Below, one piece after another: positions 23,001 through 27,137 of a stretch of 27,137 nucleotides of DNA; the first letter of the stretch is position 1, and every line of letters starts with the position of its first letter. The stretch is from B4-G1 sp964393895. GTDB lineage: Bacteria; Chloroflexota; Anaerolineae; B4-G1. The DNA is taken from assembly GCA_964393895.1 (NCBI GenBank), contig CAYMWP010000055.1, positions 1 through 27,137 of the forward strand, written 5' to 3'. The position numbers and the translations under genes are program-made. A model generated the notes under the pieces. That model did not search any database. It was not told the origin of the DNA and was given only the letters and a program-made list of their open reading frames with translations.

Positions 23001-23117
23001 GAGCAGGGGCCAGAAACCAGCTTCCGCCGCCAGGCGAGCCAGACCCAGCCCCCAGAACGCGCCCACCGCACCGACTCTTGCTGTGCGCAACCAGCCGTCA
23101 GGGCACGGTCTCATCAC
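20046..23117 (-). CDS. DUF2723 glycosyltransferase-like multi-pass membrane protein
   Basis: This is a 1023-residue membrane protein. The first roughly 520 residues carry about twelve hydrophobic helices. The DUF2723 signature is VGQADTFEFQVIIPKLGIAHPTGYPLYVLLGKLF; in GT-C enzymes such an acidic pair after an early helix is catalytic. The last roughly 450 residues are an extracytoplasmic beta-rich region with at least two related modules (LTLHWRAETKVRGDFVVRLRLVD and VTLRWRALRSVGQDYTVFVHLVG, each followed by a GxYPTxxWxxG block). It probably transfers a sugar from a polyprenyl carrier to a cell-surface acceptor. ATG 23117 overlaps the end of the PBP2 gene by 20 bases. Two repeat tracts lie in frame inside the gene (21661-21733 and 22281-22327). 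Confidence 0.85.
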   Translation of the reverse strand: MMRPCPDGWLRTARVGAVGAFWGLGLARLAAEAGFWPLLYASPLAVVGVVVACAGVALALWLYRKPHHRGTGGAGSKGIPAPALQAGAPLLLALLYAIGIVPHPLAGGVLLVGGAALALLAAWGERARWTVPATLGLTTFALYLRTLLPSVGQADTFEFQVIIPKLGIAHPTGYPLYVLLGKLFTLLPLGNVAWRVNLASAVFAAAAVLVVYALLLRLTSRWLPAFLAALAFAFSAAFWSQAIAAEVYALHNLLAAAILWLLLNSPSRSPTPSPTSSLPPARRWQAIFLLTGLSFANHLTTVLLLPAVALGLLWERPRLRLKDWLTAGGLLLLGLSVYLFIPLRWPALNNGQWMTVREFVTYITGGQFHAALRLDGWRDPTRWTIVGRLMQQSFGWVGLGLAAVGAAKLALRQRRTLALTGVTFLAFAFYGLCYYVPDISVFLLPAHLILALWIGFGIAGVSMQVCKRASGRVGHWSLVIGSSVIGLLIFFHFLSLIWTNLPQVDQSDDQGDVAWGQYVLSLPLAEGSAVLADPEKFAPLYYLQQIGGARSDLDLVLLGSEELYQAELAARLGAGQTVYLARYLPHLEGLHLRSVGPLAEVGNQVFVASGEAEAPSLKENLVSGDVRASFGEAIQLLDAELSGDPLGRALRHLTLHWRAETKVRGDFVVRLRLVDRENHVHWESNGARPVNGLYPTNGWPVGVTVADYHEIPLSPWLPRGEYVLQVGLFPPFSDAGLAVDGATTAWLPLGALTIGTPAHPPPPLPYEQRYLFANDAWLTGHDVAGQALSGAPVVVDLSWRGIREEQDMRLTWVNSGGQEIEASSSLITAGALRSRHTIAAPPTPGNYTLRVGLAGESARCNWLAGPANDCPLGAVEVTPAQEGAGENYPLANFADLVLLLEAQVGRDTAQPGDIIPVTLRWRALRSVGQDYTVFVHLVGPGGRLHGQIDAWPVQGSYPTSQWTAGEQVNDPYQVQLAADAPAGRYRVEVGWYLLATMQRLPTVGANGRPAGDSFVVGEFKVQN
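21661..21733 (+). repeat. Heptamer repeat tract in frame inside the DUF2723 gene
   Basis: Three perfect CCAATGA units (21676-21696) are followed by 7-base variants CCAACTC, GCCCACT, TGCCCGC, TTGCAAA and CTTGCAT. On the coding strand this encodes the stretch MQVCKRASGRVGHWSLVIGS between a membrane helix and the next hydrophobic segment. The frame stays open. Confidence 0.7.
22281..22327 (+). repeat. Second purine-rich heptamer tract inside the DUF2723 gene
   Basis: GGGGAGC recurs at 22281 and 22309, exactly four 7-base units apart, with GAAGAAG, TGGGGGA and AGGAGTG between. On the coding strand it encodes a Ser/Pro-rich loop (SPSRSPTPSPTSSLPPARR) between membrane helices, an insertion-like low-complexity segment. 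Confidence 0.55.
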
Positions 23118-25089
23118 CCTCGTCGCCGTGAAAGTAATAGTCCAGAATGTCGTGGGCCACCGGCGCCGCGTTCGTCGAGCCTTCTCCGCCGTTGTACAGA
23201 AAAACGATGACAGAGACCTCTGGCTCTTTCACCGGCGCAAAGGCCGCAAACCAGGCGTGCTCCGGTTGGGCGTACCCCACGCGGCAGATGCCGACCTCGC
23301 GGGCGATGTCGTCGCAGTACTGGGCCGTGCCGGTCTTGCCGGCCACGCGCACCCCCTCTATCTGGGCGCGCGTCGCCGTGCCGTAGGCCACTGCCTCTTC
23401 CATCCCCTGCTGGATCAGCGACCAGTTCTCCCGGCTGATGGGCAGCGTGCGTATGATCTCCGGCTCGAAGGGTTGTACAGTGTTCCCTTCCGCGTCGGTG
23501 ACGTGGTGGACGACGCGCGGGCGGTAGAGTGTGCCGCCGTTGGCGATGACGTTGATGGCGTTGAGCATCTGTAGCGGCGTCACTTGCAGATACCCCTCGC
23601 CAATGGAAAGGTTATAGGTGTCGCCGGTGGACCAGCTCTCGCCATAGGTGAGCCGTTTCCAACTCGTGGTGGGTACTATGCCGTCAATCTCGCCCGTCAA
23701 CTCTATGCCGGTGGGCGCGCCAAAGCCAAAGAGCCGGGCATAGTGGGGGATGCCGTTTTCCTCGTCCATTCCCAATCCCTCGAACCCGCTTTCCTCGAAC
23801 CCGCCGCCGGCCTTGTAGAAAAAGATGTTGCACGAATTGGCAATGCCGCCCACCACGTCCAGCCAGCCATGACCGGCCCGGTTCCAGCAGTAAAAGTTTT
23901 GCGCCTGACCGGGGTCGTTGGGATAGTATTTGTTGGGTACGACGATGGTACCAGGACAGTTCAGTCTGGTGCGTCGCCTGTCCAGCACTTTTTCTTGCAA
24001 AGCCCCGGCCGCCACCACGACCTTGAACACCGAGCCGGGCTGCAAACGGTCCGAGATGGCGTGGTTGAGCATGGGCCGGTGGACGTCTTCGCTCAGGGCC
24101 TGCCAATCACGGTCGGAAATACCCTGGGTGAAGAGATTGTTATCGTACGTGGGCAGGCTGACCATGGCCAGTACCTCGCCCGTCTGGGGGTTCATCACGA
24201 GCGCCACCCCGCGCGGCGAGTTCACGTTCGGGCGCGCCATTCCCTGGCGCAGCGTTTCCTCGACAAATTCTTGTAGTTCGAGGTCGAGTGTCAGATGGAC
24301 GTTGTTGCCGGGCATGGGGGCGGCCTGTTGGCTGACCACGCGAATCATCTGGCCCATCACGTCTTCCTCGACGAGGTTCTCCCCTTTCTCTCCCCGTAGC
24401 GCGTCCTCGTAGGTCGCTTCGACACCGATGCTGCCGATGCGGTCCGTGGATGGATCGTATCCTTGGGCGCGGTATTCCTCCTCGTACTCTCCGGGGATGG
24501 GCATCAGGTAGCCCAGTATCTGGGATACCTGCGGACCGTAGGGATACTCCCGTGTCGAGTCCACCTCGACCGAGACACCGGGCAGCAGCAGGCTCTCTTG
24601 GGCCACCAGCAACGCCTCTTCCCGCGTCACGTTTCCCTTGATCTCGGTGGGATGGTAAGGCACTCTCCACGCCTCAGCTACTATCTCGCGCAGGCCTAGC
24701 TGGTCGCCGGTTGTAGTGTAGGGCACATCGAGCAACACCGCCAGGCGGACGAGCACGGCTTCCGCTTCGGCCTCGTCGTCAGGGAGATAGGCGGGGGTGA
24801 CGGTGACTTTGAAACTGGGGACATTGCGCACCAGCGGTGTGCCCTGACAGTCGTAGATGATGCCCCGGCTGGTGGGAACGATCTCGGCGCGCAGCCTGCG
24901 CTGGTCCGCCTGCGCACTGTAGTATGCGCCCTGCACAAACTGTAGATTCCACACCCGCTGGCCAAAAAGTGCAAAGATGGACAGGATCAGTCCGGTCAGT
25001 AAGATGACGCGCGGGGATCTCTTGATGGCTTCCCATCGCGCCTCCCACTCGCTCTGGGGGGGGTATTCTGGAATGCCGTCCGTCGTCAC
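23098..25089 (-). CDS. mrdA: Penicillin-binding protein 2 (elongasome transpeptidase)
   Basis: This is a 663-residue class B penicillin-binding protein that cross-links peptidoglycan during side-wall growth. One N-terminal membrane anchor (about residues 28-48, VILLTGLILSIFALFGQRV) is followed by the dimerisation domain (RRLRAEIVPTSRGIIYDCQG) and the transpeptidase domain. Active-site motifs are S353-V-F-K, S419-C-N and K585-T-G-T. I chose GTG 25089 because it overlaps the mreD stop (GTGA), as is usual in this cluster; longer starts at 25128 and 25212 would lie inside mreD. It follows mreB, mreC and mreD, the partners of the same complex. Confidence 0.95.
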   Translation of the reverse strand: MTTDGIPEYPPQSEWEARWEAIKRSPRVILLTGLILSIFALFGQRVWNLQFVQGAYYSAQADQRRLRAEIVPTSRGIIYDCQGTPLVRNVPSFKVTVTPAYLPDDEAEAEAVLVRLAVLLDVPYTTTGDQLGLREIVAEAWRVPYHPTEIKGNVTREEALLVAQESLLLPGVSVEVDSTREYPYGPQVSQILGYLMPIPGEYEEEYRAQGYDPSTDRIGSIGVEATYEDALRGEKGENLVEEDVMGQMIRVVSQQAAPMPGNNVHLTLDLELQEFVEETLRQGMARPNVNSPRGVALVMNPQTGEVLAMVSLPTYDNNLFTQGISDRDWQALSEDVHRPMLNHAISDRLQPGSVFKVVVAAGALQEKVLDRRRTRLNCPGTIVVPNKYYPNDPGQAQNFYCWNRAGHGWLDVVGGIANSCNIFFYKAGGGFEESGFEGLGMDEENGIPHYARLFGFGAPTGIELTGEIDGIVPTTSWKRLTYGESWSTGDTYNLSIGEGYLQVTPLQMLNAINVIANGGTLYRPRVVHHVTDAEGNTVQPFEPEIIRTLPISRENWSLIQQGMEEAVAYGTATRAQIEGVRVAGKTGTAQYCDDIAREVGICRVGYAQPEHAWFAAFAPVKEPEVSVIVFLYNGGEGSTNAAPVAHDILDYYFHGDEGDETVP

Positions 25090-25586
25090 AAGTTGAGACC
25101 CTCGCGCCTGATTCTCTGGGATAGCCATCCCAGCGGCTGCCGAATGAACGGGGCGAGGATAGTGTTGAGTATCACCGAGGGCCCGGCCATGCGCAGCAGT
25201 GCAAACCCCCAATCAATGGTGTGCCCCGTCCAGGCCAGAATGATCAACAAGACCAGATAATAAGTCACAGCACTCAAGAACACCAGCAACAGCAAGCGAG
25301 CCACGCTCGGGCCAAGTCCCTGGCCCCAGGGTTGTCCGGCCCACCAGGCCGCCAACACGAGAGCGATCGCAGTCGCGCCCAGCGGCCCGCCGGAAAGCAG
25401 GTCCAGGATCAGGCCGCCGATAAAGCCCCACACCACTCCCTCTTCCAGGCTGCGCACAAAGGCCCAGACCAGAACGACCAGCAACATCAGGTCGGGTCGC
25501 GCCCCCCGCACGCTCACCCGCGAGAGCAGCACGCTCTGAATCAAGGCTATGCCGGTCAAAAGAGGAAGACTCAGGTAGAGGTTCAT
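25086..25586 (-). CDS. mreD: Rod shape-determining protein MreD
   Basis: This is a 166-residue inner-membrane protein with about five hydrophobic helices, starting MNLYLSLPLLTGIALIQS. It has the typical RPDLMLLVVLVWAFVRSLEEGVVWGFIGGLILDLLSGGPLG block. MreD anchors the elongasome with MreC, PBP2 and RodA. I place the start at ATG 25586 rather than the longer frame at 25664, which would run back into mreC. The region before this ATG is a heptamer repeat without a recognisable ribosome site. Its stop overlaps the PBP2 start. Confidence 0.92.
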   Translation of the reverse strand: MNLYLSLPLLTGIALIQSVLLSRVSVRGARPDLMLLVVLVWAFVRSLEEGVVWGFIGGLILDLLSGGPLGATAIALVLAAWWAGQPWGQGLGPSVARLLLLVFLSAVTYYLVLLIILAWTGHTIDWGFALLRMAGPSVILNTILAPFIRQPLGWLSQRIRREGLNL

Positions 25587-25608
25587 GCGTAATGCGTAAA
25601 ACGTGACG
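25587..25608 (-). repeat. Heptamer repeat filling the mreC-mreD gap
   Basis: The 22-base spacer read on the plus strand is GCGTAAT, GCGTAAA, ACGTGAC plus one base. It belongs to the same unit family as the spacer at 17759-17787, but here it is read in the opposite orientation relative to its gene. Confidence 0.6.
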
Positions 25609-26496
25609 CTACGGTTCTTCGGATACCGGTTCTTCGAAGGGGATTTGCTCGAACTCGGTGACAACTAACACCAGTTCCAACCGCGAAAAGTCCAGCGCCG
25701 GACGCACGACGGCCGACTGGAACAATTCGTAATCCTCTTGCAGTACTTGGGCCACCTGGCCGATGACCAGACCCTTGGGCAAAAACCCGCCCAACCCGGA
25801 GGTCAGCACGATCTCGTCTTCGGCGATGCTTTCCTCCTGGGGAATGTATTCCATCAGTAGCGTGCCGTCGGACTGTCCCGTAACCAGGCCGGTGACGCGG
25901 GAGGTCTGTAAGAGAGCGGCGACGGCGCTGCCAGTGTCGGTGAGCAGCTCGACTTTGGCCGTGCGCGGCCCGACTTCTGCGATCCGTCCCACCAATACCG
26001 CCCCGCCGCTGACGACTGGCATTCCCACCGCTGCACCTTGCTGGGTTCCCACGTTGATGGTGATAAAGCGCAGGTAAAGGTTGGGATCCGTGCTCAACAC
26101 TTGTCCGCACGGGAAAGCGTCGCAGGCATCTTTCCCGATCACCTCGGCGCCCAGAAATGCCGAGACCGGATACTCGCTGGTAAAGTTAAGCAGGGCGCGA
26201 AGTTGTTGTACCTCGGCTTCGTATTCTCTCAGGCGCACGTTCTCGACGGTGAGAGCGCCCGTCTGGGCCTGCAATTCCTCGACCTGGGCGCGCAGTTCGC
26301 GTACCTGGCGCACCGTCTGAAACAGATCGCCCGCGCCTCCGACCACGCTCGAAACCACGCGCTGCAACGGGTCGAGCACATAGTGAAGCGCGCCTTCAGC
26401 CGGGGCCAGGTAGCCGGACTCGTGGAATACGAGGAGCAACAACCCCAGGATGAGCAACACTAGAGGGAGCCAGGAGCGTCGGGGAGGCTGCATCAT
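25609..26496 (-). CDS. mreC: Rod shape-determining protein MreC
   Basis: This is a 295-residue elongasome scaffold. A short cytoplasmic start (MMQPPRRSW) and one membrane helix (about residues 9-25) are followed by a coiled coil (about 60-100, VRELRAQVEELQAQ to EYEAEVQQLRALL) and the beta-rich periplasmic part. That part contains VLSTDPNLYLRFITINVGTQQG, GMPVVSGGAVLVGRIAEVG, and LTSGLGGFLPKGLVIGQV. An acidic tail ends EEPVSEEP. The cysteine pair in DACDAFPCG is unusual for the family. It sits 141 bases after mreB and 22 bases before mreD. The tandem ATG pair at the start leaves one residue of uncertainty. Confidence 0.94.
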   Translation of the reverse strand: MMQPPRRSWLPLVLLILGLLLLVFHESGYLAPAEGALHYVLDPLQRVVSSVVGGAGDLFQTVRQVRELRAQVEELQAQTGALTVENVRLREYEAEVQQLRALLNFTSEYPVSAFLGAEVIGKDACDAFPCGQVLSTDPNLYLRFITINVGTQQGAAVGMPVVSGGAVLVGRIAEVGPRTAKVELLTDTGSAVAALLQTSRVTGLVTGQSDGTLLMEYIPQEESIAEDEIVLTSGLGGFLPKGLVIGQVAQVLQEDYELFQSAVVRPALDFSRLELVLVVTEFEQIPFEEPVSEEP

Positions 26497-26637
26497 GGTT
26501 CAACACTCCGCAAATTGGTCGAAAAACCAGGCTTTTTTGCCGAGGGAATTGCTCTAGCCATAAAAAGCTCTACGGCGAGGCATACTCGAAAGATGAGTAA
26601 AAACCCGGTTTCTGGCTCGTCTGCTAACCTGAGCCGA
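26497..26637 (-). other. mreB-mreC spacer with two copies of an AAAAACC(A/C)GG element
   Basis: On the plus strand GAAAAACCAGGCTTTTTT (about 26521-26538) and GTAAAAACCCGGTTTCTGG (about 26597-26615) are variants of one self-complementary element. It looks like a dispersed intergenic repeat of the AAACCSGGTTT kind. The second copy, read on the minus strand, gives AAACCGGGTTTTT and could weakly terminate or attenuate transcription after mreB. Confidence 0.4.
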
Positions 26638-27137
26638 TCAAAAGCCGGCGGGTCTGGGGCGTCGCTCGTCGGTGCTGGCCAATACCTCGCGCAGGGTGTT
26701 CAATTCTTCCAATACCTTACCAGCGCCACGAGCCACACACGTCATCGAGTCCTGGGCTACCCAGGCTCGCATATTCATCTCCTCACCCACCCGCTCGGCC
26801 AGTCCCTTTAACTGAGAGCCGCCGCCGGCCAGGCAGATGCCGGTCTCCATCAGGTCAGCGATCAGTTCGGGCGGCGTCTGGTCCAGCGTATCTCTGACCA
26901 AGTCCATAATGATGTTGACCGAGTTACCCAGAGCTTCTCGGATCTCGATACTACTGACCTCGACCGAGTCGGGTAGCCCGGTGACCAGATTGCGCCCGCG
27001 CAGCGTCATCGTCGTTTCTTCGGGCAGCGGGTATGCCGACCCGATGCTTATTTTTGTCCGCTCGGCCATACTTTCGCCGATATAGAGGTTGTACTTTTGG
27101 CGGGCGTATTGCATTATGTCCTCGTCCATCTCGTCGC
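26638..27137 (-). CDS. mreB: Rod shape-determining protein MreB, C-terminal part (cut by window end)
   Basis: The visible 166 residues are the C-terminal half of the actin-like filament protein that organises side-wall synthesis. They read DEMDEDIMQYARQKYNLYIGE, SIGSAYPLPEETTMTLRGRN, PPELIADLMETGICLAGGGSQLKGL and DSMTCVARGAGKVLEEL. The GICLAGGG block is the family's second phosphate/adenosine region. The gene continues past base 27137, so the start is not visible. A tail of about 20 residues (TLREVLASTDERRPRPAGF) extends beyond the usual end. Confidence 0.96.
   Translation of the reverse strand, partial: DEMDEDIMQYARQKYNLYIGESMAERTKISIGSAYPLPEETTMTLRGRNLVTGLPDSVEVSSIEIREALGNSVNIIMDLVRDTLDQTPPELIADLMETGICLAGGGSQLKGLAERVGEEMNMRAWVAQDSMTCVARGAGKVLEELNTLREVLASTDERRPRPAGF

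Overview
The window looks like a chromosomal segment of a GC-rich bacterium, most likely a Chloroflexota member (Anaerolineae-like). That assignment is an inference. It rests on the protein families present (a B12-type radical SAM protein with a DUF2344 partner, a DUF2723 membrane protein, M29 aminopeptidase, DUF362, NarL-type two-component genes beside sugar ABC genes) and on short degenerate tandem repeats between and inside genes. No rRNA or other decisive marker is present.

Region 1 (1-11.7 kb, + strand) is a carbohydrate sensing and uptake island. A solute-binding lipoprotein (76-1524) precedes a large Cache-HAMP-GAF-PAS-HisKA_3 histidine kinase (1583-4561) and its overlapping NarL-type response regulator (4558-5214). 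Next come a LacI-family regulator with a probable TTG start (5538-6578), a leader with hairpins and a perfect 16-bp palindrome, and a transporter operon. That operon has a double solute-binding lipoprotein (6926-9505) and two MalF/MalG-type permeases (9590-10699, 10699-11676), with no ATPase gene. The binding protein beside the kinase is a paralogue of both halves of the double protein, which suggests that one ligand family is both sensed and imported. The two halves share a perfectly identical 512-bp core inside diverged flanks, a gene-conversion signature.

Region 2 (11.7-14.3 kb) is a loose patch. It holds a SAM methyltransferase, a small membrane protein, a cytosine-rich repeat tract, a helix-turn-helix relic, two minus-strand tRNA genes (Met-type CAT and Glu CTC), and a trmO-like gene whose N-terminus is broken by an in-frame stop.

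Region 3 (14.3-18.4 kb, + strand) is a compact operon: YjbQ, a TIGR03960-type radical SAM protein, an M29 aminopeptidase, and a DUF2344 protein. The radical SAM and DUF2344 parts are often one polypeptide; here the peptidase gene separates them. A histidine-kinase ATPase-domain relic follows on the minus strand.

Region 4 (18.7-27.1 kb, minus strand) is a cell-shape cluster read from the right edge: mreB (cut by the window end), mreC, mreD and PBP2 (mrdA), followed by a DUF2723 glycosyltransferase-like membrane protein and a DUF362 protein. The spacers before mreD and before the DUF2344 gene consist of the same degenerate heptamer repeat, and two more repeat tracts lie in frame inside the DUF2723 gene.
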